DNA of 64,000 nucleotides, taken from contig NZ_JACXZA010000012.1 in the NCBI RefSeq assembly GCF_014779765.1, forward strand, positions 1 to 64,000, written 5' to 3'. The position numbers and the translations under genes are program-made. Source of the stretch: Paenibacillus terricola. Its GTDB lineage: Bacteria > Bacillota > Bacilli > Paenibacillales > Paenibacillaceae. Under the pieces are notes generated by a model. It was not told where the DNA came from, made no database searches, and saw only the letters and a program-made list of their open reading frames with translations. Shown here piece after piece: positions 1 through 10,143 of the stretch (within the stretch, counting starts at the first letter, position 1; every line of letters begins with the position of its first letter).

Positions 1-50
1 GCTTGTTTAGCTCATTTAAAACATTTAAACTGACAGTTTCGCTCGTTGTT

Positions 51-66
51 CAGTTTTCAAAGAACA
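51..66 (-). promoter_or_regulatory. boxA-like rRNA leader element
   Basis: On the minus strand this reads TGTTCTTTGAAAACTG, the antitermination-type leader sequence commonly seen just before Firmicutes 16S rRNA genes. It lies downstream of two strong promoters and points off the left edge of the window. The rRNA operon itself is inferred; none of its mature sequence is present. Confidence 0.6.
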
Positions 67-83
67 ATTTCGACAACTTTTAC

Positions 84-112
84 ATCTTACCAGATGTTAA
101 TCAGTGTGTCAA
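84..112 (-). promoter_or_regulatory. rRNA operon promoter P2
   Basis: Minus-strand TTGACA (107-112), a 17-nt spacer and TAAGAT (84-89) form a near-consensus sigma-A promoter. It is the nearer of two tandem promoters preceding the boxA-like leader. Tandem strong promoters are typical of Bacillus-type rRNA operons, and in Bacillus an rRNA operon follows lysS. Confidence 0.75.
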
Positions 113-147
113 GCATTTCTTTTTGTTTTGTTTCGACAACGTTCATT

Positions 148-176
148 ATCTTATCACATGATCGTGTGTCTTGCAA
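148..176 (-). promoter_or_regulatory. rRNA operon promoter P1
   Basis: Minus-strand TTGCAA (171-176), a 17-nt spacer and TAAGAT (148-153) form a second sigma-A promoter 64 bp upstream of P2 with the same -10 hexamer. The remainder of 1-372 holds no gene; it carries these promoters, the leader and the lysS terminator. Confidence 0.7.
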
Positions 177-327
177 GCTTTTTTTTAAAATCTTATTCTG
201 AAGTTGTTCACTTCAACGTTTGATTCGTTTTAAGCTCGCCGGTCTTATGTTTCTCGGCCGGAATTAGAATATACCATAGGCGAACGCCCCATTGCAACCC
301 CTAATTTCAAAAAAGTTGCGATTTCAA

Positions 328-358
328 ACAAAAAGCCGACTGCACACGGCAGTCGGCT
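328..358 (-). terminator. lysS intrinsic terminator
   Basis: A perfect 10-bp stem (AGCCGACTGC, 334-343, paired with 349-358) with a 5-nt loop is followed on the minus strand by TTTTTG. It lies 15 bp beyond the lysS stop codon. Confidence 0.9.
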
Positions 359-372
359 CTTATTAACCTCTA

Positions 373-1902
<1,530 letters not shown>

Positions 1903-1982
1903 CTAACGGTTGACGCCGACGCTGCAGCCTTATCGGGGCAAGACAAGGAGGCGCTAATTTGTATGCGAGCCTCACTTACGAA

Positions 1983-2011
1983 CGAAAAAGCTTCCAAGGG
2001 AAGCTTTTTCG
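1983..2011. terminator. Strong hairpin terminator after greA
   Basis: A perfect 13-bp inverted repeat (CGAAAAAGCTTCC, 1983-1995, with 1999-2011) has a 3-nt loop. The arms themselves carry the A and T runs, so it could work in either direction. It lies 19 bp past the greA stop. Confidence 0.85.
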
Positions 2012-2030
2012 AAAGGGCCGTACGTAAACC

Positions 2031-2507
2031 TTATTTTTTGATTTCAAGAATTTTATATTGAATGATGCCGGCAGGGACGTTAACTTCGACAGTTGCGCCG
2101 ACTTTTTTGCCCAGAATCGTCTTGCCTACCGGGCTTTCGTTCGAAATTTTGTTGTTAAGCGGATCCGATTCAGCCGTACCGACGATCGTATATTCCACAA
2201 CATCGCCGAATTCCAAATCTTCCACTGATACCGTGGAACCGATGCTTACCGTATCCGTATCGATATCTTCGTTGTTGATGATACGAGCGTTGCGCAGCAT
2301 TTTCTCAAGCGTAATAATACGTCCTTCGATGAATGCTTGCTCGTTCTTCGCGTCCTCGTATTCCGAGTTCTCACTGATGTCACCGTATCCAATGGCAACT
2401 TTAATCCGCTCTGCCACTTCGCGGCGTTTCACCGATTTGAGGTTTTCAAGTTCCTCTTCCAACTTCTTGAGACCTTCTTGAGTTAGAATAACCTCTTTAT
2501 CGCTCAT
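2031..2507 (-). CDS. greA: Transcription elongation factor GreA
   Basis: This 158-residue protein rescues backtracked RNA polymerase by stimulating transcript cleavage. The N-terminal coiled coil (about residues 8-75) contains the family segment '[19 protein letters not shown]', whose acidic residues reach the polymerase active site. The C-terminal FKBP-like domain follows, with '[15 protein letters not shown]'. The length matches the family (157-158). The ATG has AGGAG 9 nt upstream. A strong own promoter lies about 140 bp upstream, and a terminator closes the gene, so it appears to be monocistronic. Confidence 0.97.
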   Translation of the reverse strand: MSDKEVILTQEGLKKLEEELENLKSVKRREVAERIKVAIGYGDISENSEYEDAKNEQAFIEGRIITLEKMLRNARIINNEDIDTDTVSIGSTVSVEDLEFGDVVEYTIVGTAESDPLNNKISNESPVGKTILGKKVGATVEVNVPAGIIQYKILEIKK

Positions 2508-2656
2508 CTTGTGATTCTCCTGTCGTGTGACATATTTTCATACACCTTATGCCGCCTGTATGAATTCACCATTACTTAATATATTGCGCAAAGCCCGCTC
2601 CATGACGCCTCGTTCAGGACACGCATTGAAGCGCTTGCTTGTGTTTATATTGCTTG

Positions 2657-2686
2657 ATTATATTGCAGTATCACATCAAATGTCAA
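2657..2686 (-). promoter_or_regulatory. greA promoter (sigma-A)
   Basis: Minus-strand TTGACA (2681-2686), an 18-nt spacer and a perfect TATAAT (2657-2662) lie in the dusB-greA gap. Predicted transcription starts near 2650, leaving a leader of about 140 nt with no recognised element. Confidence 0.8.
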
Positions 2687-2720
2687 TCAAAGCCAGCCCC
2701 CATGCGGGACATACTTCGTC

Positions 2721-3749
2721 CTACTGTGCAGCGGCTTCGCCATCCGACCAGCTGGCGGATACCGGCTTATGCGCATCCTCTGGAAGTGCGTCGATGTACT
2801 GGTTCAGAATTGCCACCATGTTGTCGCGGCCCGTCTCTTCCATGATGTTATCCTTGATGCGCGCCGATCCTGGCAGACCTTTCATATACCAAGCCATATG
2901 CTTGCGCATTTCGCGTACCGCAGTCGATTCACCCTTCAGGCTGACAAGACGGTCCATATGCAGGATCGCAATCTCCATCTTCTCCTTCGGAGTCGGATCT
3001 GGAGGCAGCTCGCCGCGCGTCAAATAATGCACCGTACGATACAGCATCCACGGATTGCCGAGTGCGCCGCGTCCGATCATAACGCCATCTACACCCGTAT
3101 GCTCAAGCATCCGCTTCGCATCTTCAGGCGTAAATACGTCACCGTTGCCAATGACAGGTATGGATACGGCTTCCTTAACCTCTTTTATAATGTCCCAATT
3201 CGCTTTGCCTGTATACAGCTGCTCGCGAGTACGGCCATGAACACTAACTGCGCTGCCGCCAGCCCGCTCAACTGCACGTGCATTCTCAACAGCAAAGATA
3301 TGTTCATCATCCCAGCCAATACGCATCTTCACCGTTACCGGCTTGTCGACAGCTTCCGTTACAGCGGATACCATCTCATAGATCTTATTCGGATCAAGAA
3401 GCCAACGCGCCCCCGCGTCGCACTTCGTTACCTTCGGAACCGGGCAGCCCATATTAATGTCGATAATATCAGCATTCGTCTGTTTATCTACGATCTTGGC
3501 AGCTTCTACGAGCGACTTGCGGTCACCGCCGAAGATTTGCAAACTGAGCGGCTTCTCCCGCTCGTCGACGAAGAGCATCTCCATCGTTCTTTTGTTACCG
3601 TGAAGAATCGCTTTGTCGCTTACCATCTCGGCACAGACGAGCCCTGTTCCAAACTCCTTGGCAATAAGACGAAAGGCCGGGTTGCAGACACCGGCCATCG
3701 GCGCAAGCACGACATTGTTCTTCATCTCGATGTTTCCGATTTTCAGCAT
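2721..3749 (-). CDS. dusB: tRNA-dihydrouridine synthase (DusB family)
   Basis: This 342-residue FMN enzyme reduces uridine to dihydrouridine in tRNA with NADPH. The N-terminal FMN-binding segment 'APMAGVCNPAFR' begins near residue 16. The catalytic loop 'NMGCPVPKVTKCDAGA' carries the proton-donating cysteine, and 'GNGDVFTPEDA' and 'GVMIGRGALGNPW' complete the TIM-barrel phosphate site. The ATG is preceded by AAGGAAGGAG at about 11 nt. It follows the XRE gene and the fol genes, the same order as yacF in Bacillus, so it is probably cotranscribed with the folate operon. Confidence 0.95.
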   Translation of the reverse strand: MLKIGNIEMKNNVVLAPMAGVCNPAFRLIAKEFGTGLVCAEMVSDKAILHGNKRTMEMLFVDEREKPLSLQIFGGDRKSLVEAAKIVDKQTNADIIDINMGCPVPKVTKCDAGARWLLDPNKIYEMVSAVTEAVDKPVTVKMRIGWDDEHIFAVENARAVERAGGSAVSVHGRTREQLYTGKANWDIIKEVKEAVSIPVIGNGDVFTPEDAKRMLEHTGVDGVMIGRGALGNPWMLYRTVHYLTRGELPPDPTPKEKMEIAILHMDRLVSLKGESTAVREMRKHMAWYMKGLPGSARIKDNIMEETGRDNMVAILNQYIDALPEDAHKPVSASWSDGEAAAQ

Positions 3750-3782
3750 GCTACTCGTAACTCCTTCCTTCCGTTATATTGC

Positions 3783-3995
3783 CTAGTTACCGCTAATTCG
3801 AATTAATTCATTGTAGTCAATCCCAAGCGTATCCGCAATGTTGGTCAGCAGCTTCGGATCCGGCTTGCGCGTTCCCCGCTCCAGCGATCCAAGTACCGCC
3901 ACCGAAACATCAAGCCGCTGCGCAAGCTCCTGCTGGGTAAAACCTTTTAATTTGCGAAAAGCGCGGATGCGTTGTGCTAATAGATCGTTATCCAT
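3783..3995 (-). CDS. Small XRE-family DNA-binding protein (YazB-like)
   Basis: This 70-residue protein is almost entirely one helix-turn-helix domain: 'GFTQQELAQRLDVSVAVLGSLERG' is the HTH and recognition helix. Length and position between folK and dusB match Bacillus YazB, whose target is not known to me. I chose the ATG at 3993-3995 because GGAAGG sits 9 nt upstream; an upstream in-frame extension lacks this signal and would lie wholly within folK. The gene overlaps the 3' end of folK by 19 bp, which suggests translational coupling. Confidence 0.85.
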   Translation of the reverse strand: MDNDLLAQRIRAFRKLKGFTQQELAQRLDVSVAVLGSLERGTRKPDPKLLTNIADTLGIDYNELIRISGN

Positions 3996-4531
3996 CGCTT
4001 GATGCCTTCCTTTCCGTCCTGACAGGCCGATGTGGCAGATTGCTCTGCCGCCGCGCGAAGCGGATGCGTCTTCGTCAGCACGTCGCAAAGCGGCACCAAA
4101 ACAAATGCTCGTTCCATCATCCGAGGATGCGGCAGTGTCAGCCGCTCCGTATCCATCGATACATCTTCGTATAAAAGCAAATCCAGATCAACCGTCCGCG
4201 GGCCCCATCGAATATCTCGCACACGGCCAAGCTGCTGCTCAATATCAAGCAGTGCCGTCAGCAAGTCATCGGGCGTCAGTGTAGTTCGAACCGCAACGGC
4301 CATGTTCAGAAATGCAGGCTGGTCGGTATAGCCGACCGGGTCTGTCTCATATATGTCCGACATTCGCTCGACCCGAATGCCTTCTCTTGCTGAAAGCTGT
4401 TCAATCGCTTGCCGCAGCGTCTGTTCCCGGTCGCCCAGATTAGAGCCCAGCGCTACGTAAGCTTCATTAAGTCCCGCCTGACTAGACGGGAACGATTGTA
4501 CCATGTTCATCCCGCTTTCTGCGAAGCTCAA
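3977..4531 (-). CDS. folK: 2-amino-4-hydroxy-6-hydroxymethyldihydropteridine pyrophosphokinase
   Basis: HPPK transfers pyrophosphate from ATP to hydroxymethyl-dihydropterin, the step before dihydropteroate synthase. The 184-residue product shows 'YVALGSNLGDRE' at the N-terminus and the ATP/Mg signature 'IRWGPRTVDLDLLLY' followed by 'LPHPRMMERAFVL'. The proposed TTG start (4529-4531) has GGAG 6 nt upstream; ATGs at 4510 and 4504 are alternatives with weaker signals. Its 5' end overlaps the 3' end of folB by 50 bp. It is part of the fol/pab operon. Confidence 0.93.
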   Translation of the reverse strand: MSFAESGMNMVQSFPSSQAGLNEAYVALGSNLGDREQTLRQAIEQLSAREGIRVERMSDIYETDPVGYTDQPAFLNMAVAVRTTLTPDDLLTALLDIEQQLGRVRDIRWGPRTVDLDLLLYEDVSMDTERLTLPHPRMMERAFVLVPLCDVLTKTHPLRAAAEQSATSACQDGKEGIKRWITIY

Positions 4532-4868
4532 CCGTTACTCCGTCAAAATAAATTTCGAACGGCGGATTCGGCTTCGTGACACGAACCGTCACTTCATTGA
4601 GATTAGTATAAGACTGTAGAAGCCGCGTTGCAATGGCACCGGCCAGCGCTTCGATCAGCTTAAAGGGCGGGCCTTCCACAATCTCCTTCGTTACCGCGTG
4701 GAGCTCGGCATAGTTAATCGTTGCGTCCAGGTCGTCCTCTGCCGCCGCGCGGGATAGATCCAGCTTCAATTCCAGCTCTACTTCGAACTTCTGTCCAAGC
4801 TTATTCTCTTCCGCGTATACGCCATGATAACCGAAAAAACGCATCGCTTTCAATGTCATCGTATCCAT
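4482..4868 (-). CDS. folB: Dihydroneopterin aldolase
   Basis: This 128-residue protein cleaves dihydroneopterin to hydroxymethyl-dihydropterin and glycolaldehyde. Family features are 'MRFFGYHGVYAEENKLGQKFEVELEL' (given here only as a region near the N-terminus), 'INYAELHAVTKEIVEG' and the catalytic-lysine segment 'VTKPNPPF'. I chose the ATG at 4868, which has AAGGAGAG 8 nt upstream, rather than an in-frame start 10 codons earlier. The enzyme normally forms an octamer. It lies between folP and folK, overlapping the latter. Confidence 0.94.
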   Translation of the reverse strand: MDTMTLKAMRFFGYHGVYAEENKLGQKFEVELELKLDLSRAAAEDDLDATINYAELHAVTKEIVEGPPFKLIEALAGAIATRLLQSYTNLNEVTVRVTKPNPPFEIYFDGVTVELRRKRDEHGTIVPV

Positions 4869-4922
4869 CTGTACGTCTCTCCTTACAAGCTTAAGCAAAT
4901 TAATTGCCCCGCAAGCATACGT

Positions 4923-5789
4923 TTACCCGCGTGTGCGATCCCGGTAAACAATCGCGTCGGTCATCATCGCCGTTCGCTTGATTGCCTGCACATCATGCAC
5001 GCGAACAATGCCGCATCCTTGTGCGATACCGAGCGCAACTGTCGCTGCCGTTCCTTCGACGCGTTCATTCACGGGGATGCCCCCGAGCGCCTGACCAATG
5101 AAACCTTTGCGTGAAGTTCCAAGAAGTACAGGATAGCCGAGCGCCGCCAGATCAGACAATCGGCCCATCATCGCAATGTTCTCTGTGTAGTCCTTCGCGA
5201 AACCAATGCCAGGGTCCAGCCATATCTGTTCATCGCGAACGCCAGCATCATGCGCAATTCGAACACTTTCCTTCAAGTCAGCAAGTACATCAGCAATGAA
5301 ATCAGCATAGTTCCGGTCCGGACGATTGTGATTAATGATGACAGGGCAGCCATATTCAGCTACAACCTTCGCCATCTCCGTGCTGTATCGCAGCGCCCAA
5401 ATATCATTCACGATATGAGCTCCTGCTTCGAGTGCTTGGCGGGCTGTTTCTGCTTTATAGGTATCAATAGACAGCGCCATCTGTGGAAGCGCCTCTCGCA
5501 GCGCACGGATAACGGGCACGACGCGGCTGATTTCTTCCTCGGCAGACACAGGCTCGAAGCCAGGGCGTGTAGACTCGCCGCCAATATCAATAATGTCTGC
5601 GCCTTCCGCAGCCATCTGCTTAGCCCGCCCTACCGCTGCACTTAAATTGTCATAACTTCCTCCATCCGAGAAGGAATCGGGCGTTGCGTTCAAAATCCCC
5701 ATGATGAGCGTTCTTCTGCCGAGCTCTAATGTAACTCCGCCGCTTAATTGGACGGTGCGCACAACGGGTTGATGTTCTATGATGTTCAC
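4923..5789 (-). CDS. folP: Dihydropteroate synthase
   Basis: This enzyme joins p-aminobenzoate to hydroxymethyl-dihydropterin pyrophosphate and is the sulfonamide target. The 288-residue TIM barrel shows all signatures: 'GILNATPDSFSDGG' (about residue 31), 'DIGGESTRPG' (about 67), 'DPGIGFAKD' in the middle and 'GTSRKGFIG' toward the C-terminus. The gene starts 1 bp after the pabC stop, consistent with tight coupling in a pab-fol operon. Confidence 0.96.
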   Translation of the reverse strand: MNIIEHQPVVRTVQLSGGVTLELGRRTLIMGILNATPDSFSDGGSYDNLSAAVGRAKQMAAEGADIIDIGGESTRPGFEPVSAEEEISRVVPVIRALREALPQMALSIDTYKAETARQALEAGAHIVNDIWALRYSTEMAKVVAEYGCPVIINHNRPDRNYADFIADVLADLKESVRIAHDAGVRDEQIWLDPGIGFAKDYTENIAMMGRLSDLAALGYPVLLGTSRKGFIGQALGGIPVNERVEGTAATVALGIAQGCGIVRVHDVQAIKRTAMMTDAIVYRDRTRG

Positions 5790-5790
5790 G

Positions 5791-6669
5791 CTACTCCTCC
5801 TTGCTGCAGTCCTGCCGATAGCTAGCTAACAGCTGCTGATGAATGCGTCCGGCGCGACCGCTGCCAACTTGATAATGCTCTCCGTTCGAGTCTGTCAGTG
5901 TCGTAATCGGAATCAGCTCCTGAATCGAGCTTGTCATCCACGCTTCATCCGCTTCGACAAGCTCATTCCACCGATATAATCCTTCTTCAACAGAGTATCC
6001 CGCTTCCGCAGCCAATTCCATCACCCGCTCACGCGTGATGCCAGGCAATATCCCAGCGTCGAGTGATGGCGTATAAACCCGATTGTTGCGGACAAAAAAT
6101 AGATTGCTGACGATTCCCTCCGACAGATAACCTTCCTTGGTCAGCAGAAGACCCTCCGCTCCTGCCGAAGCGCCTGCTCGCAGAAGCTCCTGCTTGGCGA
6201 TTATATTATTCATATAATGCAGTGATTTTAAGCGAATTTCGCCTTCCGGCGTGTTCCGTACCGTCTGCAGCAATCGTAATTCCCGACCCAGCTCATAAAC
6301 GGATGGAGGGGTCACAGGAAGCTGCTTCACTAACAGCCAGACATTCGGCCTCTCATAAGCGCCAGTCGGCAGACCAAGCCCTTCATCGCCTGCCGAAACC
6401 GTCATTCGTACATAAGCGTCTTCCAAATCATTAGCTGCAATCACTTCCGACAGCCATTCACGAATGATTCGTTCATCAGGCGAATAACTAATCTGCAGCG
6501 CACGACAGCCATCCGTCAACCGCCGAAGATGGCGATCCAGCAAATACGGCTCACCGCCATAAGTACGGAATGTCTCGAATAATCCCAGTCCGTACAAAAA
6601 GCCGTGGTCGTATACGCCGACCACAGCTTTCTCCGCTTCTATGACGGAACCGTTGTACCCGACCTTCAT
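5791..6669 (-). CDS. pabC: 4-amino-4-deoxychorismate lyase (class IV aminotransferase fold)
   Basis: This 292-residue PLP enzyme releases pyruvate from aminodeoxychorismate to give p-aminobenzoate. '[22 protein letters not shown]' near residues 28-50 and '[14 protein letters not shown]', with its PLP lysine, around residues 145-158 are typical of the BCAT/ADCL fold. The later '[10 protein letters not shown]' segment is the cofactor phosphate region. A D-amino-acid aminotransferase would look similar; assignment as ADCL rests on the position between pabA (4-bp ATGA overlap) and folP. Confidence 0.92.
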   Translation of the reverse strand: MKVGYNGSVIEAEKAVVGVYDHGFLYGLGLFETFRTYGGEPYLLDRHLRRLTDGCRALQISYSPDERIIREWLSEVIAANDLEDAYVRMTVSAGDEGLGLPTGAYERPNVWLLVKQLPVTPPSVYELGRELRLLQTVRNTPEGEIRLKSLHYMNNIIAKQELLRAGASAGAEGLLLTKEGYLSEGIVSNLFFVRNNRVYTPSLDAGILPGITRERVMELAAEAGYSVEEGLYRWNELVEADEAWMTSSIQELIPITTLTDSNGEHYQVGSGRAGRIHQQLLASYRQDCSKEE

Positions 6670-7247
6670 CGTGCCGCGCCTGCTCGCAAAGAGAGGAAGT
6701 TGCGCAGCATGTTCAGGCCGTTCTCCGTAATAATCGATTCCGGGTGAAATTGCACGCCTTCAATTGGATACTCTTTGTGACGCAGACCCATAATCTCGCC
6801 TTCTGCCGTCTCTGCCGTAATCTCGAGGCAGTCTGGCAGCGTCTCACGCTTCACAATAAGCGAGTGATAACGAGTTGCCGTGAATGGGGATGGGATTCCT
6901 TCGAAAATCGTTTTGCCGTCATGCAAAATCTCAGACGTCTTGCCATGCATCAATTTCTCTGCGCGTACAACGTCGCCGCCGAATGCTTGTCCGATCGACT
7001 GATGGCCGAGGCAGACGCCGAAGATCGGAATCTCACCTTTGAATCGGTCGATGACAGCCAAGCTGATGCCGGCTTCATTCGGCGAGCATGGTCCCGGCGA
7101 GATAAGGATATGGTCCGGCGCAAGCGCAGCAATGTCGTCCAATCCAATCTCATCGTTGCGTTTGACGACGATGTCCTCGCCAAGTTCGCCTAAGTATTGA
7201 ACCAAATTGTACGTAAAAGAGTCATAGTTGTCGATGACTAGAATCAT
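6666..7247 (-). CDS. pabA: Glutamine amidotransferase subunit of aminodeoxychorismate/anthranilate synthase
   Basis: This 193-residue class I glutaminase supplies ammonia to PabB. The nucleophile is Cys79 in '[15 protein letters not shown]', with His168 and Glu170 in 'VQFHPESI' completing the triad. The oxyanion segment '[11 protein letters not shown]' is at residues 50-60. In Bacillus the homologous subunit (PabA/TrpG) serves both folate and tryptophan synthesis. Overlaps of 4 bp with pabB and pabC indicate a single translationally coupled unit. Confidence 0.95.
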   Translation of the reverse strand: MILVIDNYDSFTYNLVQYLGELGEDIVVKRNDEIGLDDIAALAPDHILISPGPCSPNEAGISLAVIDRFKGEIPIFGVCLGHQSIGQAFGGDVVRAEKLMHGKTSEILHDGKTIFEGIPSPFTATRYHSLIVKRETLPDCLEITAETAEGEIMGLRHKEYPIEGVQFHPESIITENGLNMLRNFLSLRAGAAR

Positions 7248-8830
7248 GTCGACTCTCCCCCTTCTATTCCATTATCAAAGCGTTCGCTGAGCCCAATTGC
7301 CTTCCACAACGCCTTCGCTTTGTTAAGAGATTCATAATATTCCCGCTCCGGAATGGAATCGATGACGATCCCTGCTCCAGCTTGGACATGAACGACTCCG
7401 TCCTTAACGGTTATCGTTCTAATAATTATATTAAATTCCATATTGCCACAGTAGTCAATCCATCCGAGTGAACCTGTATACGGCCCGCGCCTCGTCGGCT
7501 CCAACTCTTCGATGATTTCCATCGTTCGAATCTTAGGTGCGCCCGTAATCGTACCGCCCGGGAAAGTCGCTGCAATAACATCGAATGCATCCTTGCCATC
7601 TGCAATCTGGCCATCTACCTGCGAGACGAGATGCATGACGTGCGAATAGCGCTCGATAACCATCAGTTCTTTCACATGAACGGACCCGTATTTCGAAATC
7701 CGACCAAGATCGTTGCGCTCCAGGTCGACGAGCATAATATGCTCGGCGCGTTCCTTCTCCGATTCAAGAAGCTCCCGCTCCATCGCAGCGTCTTCCTCTG
7801 CCGTCTGTCCGCGGCGCCGTGTGCCGGCAATCGGCCGCGTTGCCAATAGACCATCGCGCAGCTCAACGAGCAATTCAGGCGAGCCAGACACCAGTTGGAA
7901 ATCGGGACAGCGCATGAAGCCCATGTACGGTGACGGATTGACAAGCCGCAGCCACTCGTAGAGCTCTTCTGCGGCGACCGCTGCCTTTTTACTCTGACGA
8001 AGCGATAGATTGACCTGGAATACATCCCCCTGACCGATATACTGTTGAATACGGCGGACGGCGTCCTCGTATGCGGTTCTGCCGAATGGCGAGAACGTAT
8101 CCTTAACAGCTTCCACGTTGACGGCCAGCGACTCCTCCTCCAGCATACGTTGACGCTGCTCCCGCAGCTTAACTTTCTCAACAGCAGATTGACTTTCTCC
8201 GAACAGCTTCGTCCATAACGCCGCCATCTCTTCCGTTCTCACAAGGGCTTGTTCGAAACAAGCGCGCAGCTCTCGCTCATTCAGATCGGCATGCACATTC
8301 GTGCTTACAGCACAGTAAAGCGACCCCTCTTCCCGGTCCACAATCCACAGCTCGTCGAATCGCATGAATACGTAATCCGGTAGACCCAGATCATCATCTG
8401 CCAGCACTGGCAGCCGCTCAATAGAACGAATAATGTCATAGCTCCAAAAGCCTGCGCAGCCTCCCGTCCATTTGGGCCCGCTATGAAGTGCTGGTCCAAC
8501 GTATGGCTCCATCCACCGTCTTACCACGTCAATCGGTTTGCCCTGCCATTCAGCGGATTGCCCCGCTGTCTGTCCTACCCACTCTGTCGACATAGCGCTT
8601 TCGCCCTTGCCTTGAATAACCGACACCGGTTGAAGCCCCAAATAGGTATACCGGCCTCCCTTGCCGCTCTCAAGCACGATTGAATAAGGACCAGCCTCTT
8701 GCCAAGCTGATTCCCATGATGCAACCGTGCTGCTGTTCAGACCTACTAACGGCTGCTTGTGAAGCATCGGCAAGGTTGTATAAGTCCGTTCTTTATGCCA
8801 CTGAAGCCACTGCTCCCAGTCGATGATCAA
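7244..8830 (-). CDS. pabB: Aminodeoxychorismate synthase component I
   Basis: This 528-residue chorismate-binding enzyme aminates chorismate with ammonia from PabA. The N-terminal TrpE-like domain covers roughly residues 15-220 and the catalytic domain 255-515. It has 'GDVFQVNLS', '[13 protein letters not shown]', and C-terminal '[18 protein letters not shown]' and '[16 protein letters not shown]'. The motif at residues 333-337 is PIAGT, whereas E. coli PabB has PIKGT with a covalent lysine. This protein therefore resembles anthranilate synthase at that site, and only the pab/fol context favours PabB. The start is TTG (8828-8830) with GGGGG about 9 nt upstream. A terminator-like hairpin lies about 65 bp upstream. 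Confidence 0.93.
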   Translation of the reverse strand: MIIDWEQWLQWHKERTYTTLPMLHKQPLVGLNSSTVASWESAWQEAGPYSIVLESGKGGRYTYLGLQPVSVIQGKGESAMSTEWVGQTAGQSAEWQGKPIDVVRRWMEPYVGPALHSGPKWTGGCAGFWSYDIIRSIERLPVLADDDLGLPDYVFMRFDELWIVDREEGSLYCAVSTNVHADLNERELRACFEQALVRTEEMAALWTKLFGESQSAVEKVKLREQRQRMLEEESLAVNVEAVKDTFSPFGRTAYEDAVRRIQQYIGQGDVFQVNLSLRQSKKAAVAAEELYEWLRLVNPSPYMGFMRCPDFQLVSGSPELLVELRDGLLATRPIAGTRRRGQTAEEDAAMERELLESEKERAEHIMLVDLERNDLGRISKYGSVHVKELMVIERYSHVMHLVSQVDGQIADGKDAFDVIAATFPGGTITGAPKIRTMEIIEELEPTRRGPYTGSLGWIDYCGNMEFNIIIRTITVKDGVVHVQAGAGIVIDSIPEREYYESLNKAKALWKAIGLSERFDNGIEGGEST

Positions 8831-8890
8831 CCTCGTCTACCCCCGTTACAATTCCAGCTATTTCGCCTAGTATACAGAATCAGCAGGAAA

Positions 8891-8911
8891 AAGAAAAGGC
8901 GCGTGGCGCCT
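8891..8911 (-). terminator. Terminator-like hairpin ahead of pabB
   Basis: On the minus strand AGGCGC-CAC-GCGCCT (8897-8911) is followed by TTTCTTTTTCC. It sits in the pabB leader, about 65 bp before the start codon, not after a gene. It could therefore act as an attenuator for the pab/fol operon. Confidence 0.55.
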
Positions 8912-8986
8912 GATCTGACGGCTCCAATAGGAACGAGAAAACCTCTACCGGGGCCATAACGAGATGAGCAGCCGCGCCTAGAGGTT
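8912..8986 (-). promoter_or_regulatory. Possible attenuation leader of the pab/fol operon
   Basis: The minus-strand leader can form AACCTCTA (8979-8986) paired with TAGAGGTT (8940-8947). The segment AGGCGCG just inside that stem is an exact complement of CGCGCCT, the 3' arm of the downstream terminator hairpin. Two mutually exclusive folds are therefore possible. No known riboswitch class was recognised and no convincing leader-peptide ribosome site is present. Confidence 0.35.
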
Positions 8987-9017
8987 AGTTGTAACGCCAA
9001 TGCTACGGATGAAATGA

Positions 9018-9050
9018 AAAGTCCCCCATTCCCGAGGAATGAAGGACCTT
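9018..9050 (-). terminator. cysK terminator
   Basis: On the minus strand GTCCTTCATTCC, a short TCG loop and GGAATGGGGGAC pair with two G-U wobbles and are followed by TTTTC. The hairpin starts about 20 bp beyond the cysK stop. Confidence 0.65.
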
Positions 9051-9071
9051 AAATCATCTATCGATAATGAA

Positions 9072-10010
9072 TTAGTTCTCGAAGTTGAAGAGCGGCGTGC
9101 TCAGGTAGCGCTCACCGTTCGAAGGAACGATTGCAACTACACGTTTGCCTTTGCCCAGTTCTTTCGCCACTTTGAGAGCTGCAAAGATTGCAGCGCCGGA
9201 CGAAATACCGCACAGGATACCTTCTTCGCGAGCAGCGCGGCGCGCCGTCTCGAATGCATCTTCGTTCTCAACCGTAATAATGCCGTCATAAATCTCACGG
9301 TTCAAGATGTCCGGAATGAAGTTCGCACCGATACCTTGAATTTTGTGAGGGCCTGGCTTACCGCCGGACAGAATTGGCGATGCGGAAGGCTCAACTGCAT
9401 ATACTTGGATACCTTCGAAGTTCTGTTTCAGCACTTCGCCTGCACCGGAGATCGTGCCGCCCGTACCGATACCTGCGATGAACGCATCCAGCTTGCCGTC
9501 GAGCGAGTTGATCGCTTCAACGATTTCCGGACCTGTCGTTTCGCGGTGAACCTTAACGTTCGCTTGGTTCTTGAATTGTTGCGGGATGAAGTAGCTTGGG
9601 TTCTCTTGAGCAAGCTCTTCTGCTTTCTTAACTGCGCCGTTCATACCTTCCGACCCTGGCGTCAGGACGAGATCAGCACCGTAAGCGCGAAGCAGGTTGC
9701 GGCGCTCGATGCTCATCGTTTCAGGCATAACGAGAATTGCTTTATATCCTTTGGCAGCGGCTACCAATGCCAGACCGATACCCGTGTTACCGCTCGTTGG
9801 CTCAACGATCGTATCACCCGGTTTCAGAATGCCTTCCTGCTCTGCTGCTTCAACCATGCTGATCGCGATGCGATCCTTAACGCTTGCGCCTGGATTCTGG
9901 TACTCAAGCTTTACATAGATTTCAGCGCTATCTTCAGGTACAAGACGGTTGAGACGTACAAGCGGTGTATCCCCGATCAGATCTGTAACACTTTGAACAA
10001 TCTTAGCCAT
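9072..10010 (-). CDS. cysK: Cysteine synthase A (O-acetylserine sulfhydrylase)
   Basis: This 312-residue PLP enzyme makes cysteine from O-acetylserine and sulfide. Lys45 in '[11 protein letters not shown]' is the Schiff-base lysine, '[12 protein letters not shown]' is the substrate loop, and '[16 protein letters not shown]' is the phosphate-binding glycine loop. The length fits CysK. The ATG has AAGGAGG 10 nt upstream. A strong own promoter precedes it and a terminator follows, so it is largely an independent unit within the cluster. Confidence 0.97.
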   Translation of the reverse strand: MAKIVQSVTDLIGDTPLVRLNRLVPEDSAEIYVKLEYQNPGASVKDRIAISMVEAAEQEGILKPGDTIVEPTSGNTGIGLALVAAAKGYKAILVMPETMSIERRNLLRAYGADLVLTPGSEGMNGAVKKAEELAQENPSYFIPQQFKNQANVKVHRETTGPEIVEAINSLDGKLDAFIAGIGTGGTISGAGEVLKQNFEGIQVYAVEPSASPILSGGKPGPHKIQGIGANFIPDILNREIYDGIITVENEDAFETARRAAREEGILCGISSGAAIFAALKVAKELGKGKRVVAIVPSNGERYLSTPLFNFEN

Positions 10011-10066
10011 TGATAAACTGCCTCCTTATTCCGACTAGTTCAGTAGGTTTTACTATTTCCAATCTT

Positions 10067-10096
10067 ATCAACGCACTATGAAATTGTCAATACCCT
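10067..10096 (-). promoter_or_regulatory. cysK promoter (sigma-A)
   Basis: Minus-strand TTGACA, a 17-nt spacer and TAAGAT lie about 60-90 bp upstream of the cysK start. Between promoter and gene is a stretch ending 'ACTAGTCGGAATAA', loosely like a CymR half-site. That likeness is from memory and is not strong enough to call. Confidence 0.75.
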
Positions 10097-10143
10097 CTTT
10101 CCTGTCTATTCCAGATGGAAGACAGAAAGATCAAGGCATATGA

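Noticed and set aside
10098-10132. Inverted repeat after the YacD-like gene as a terminator
   Set aside because: The stem has a bulge and no T-run on either strand; it also overlaps the cysK promoter region.
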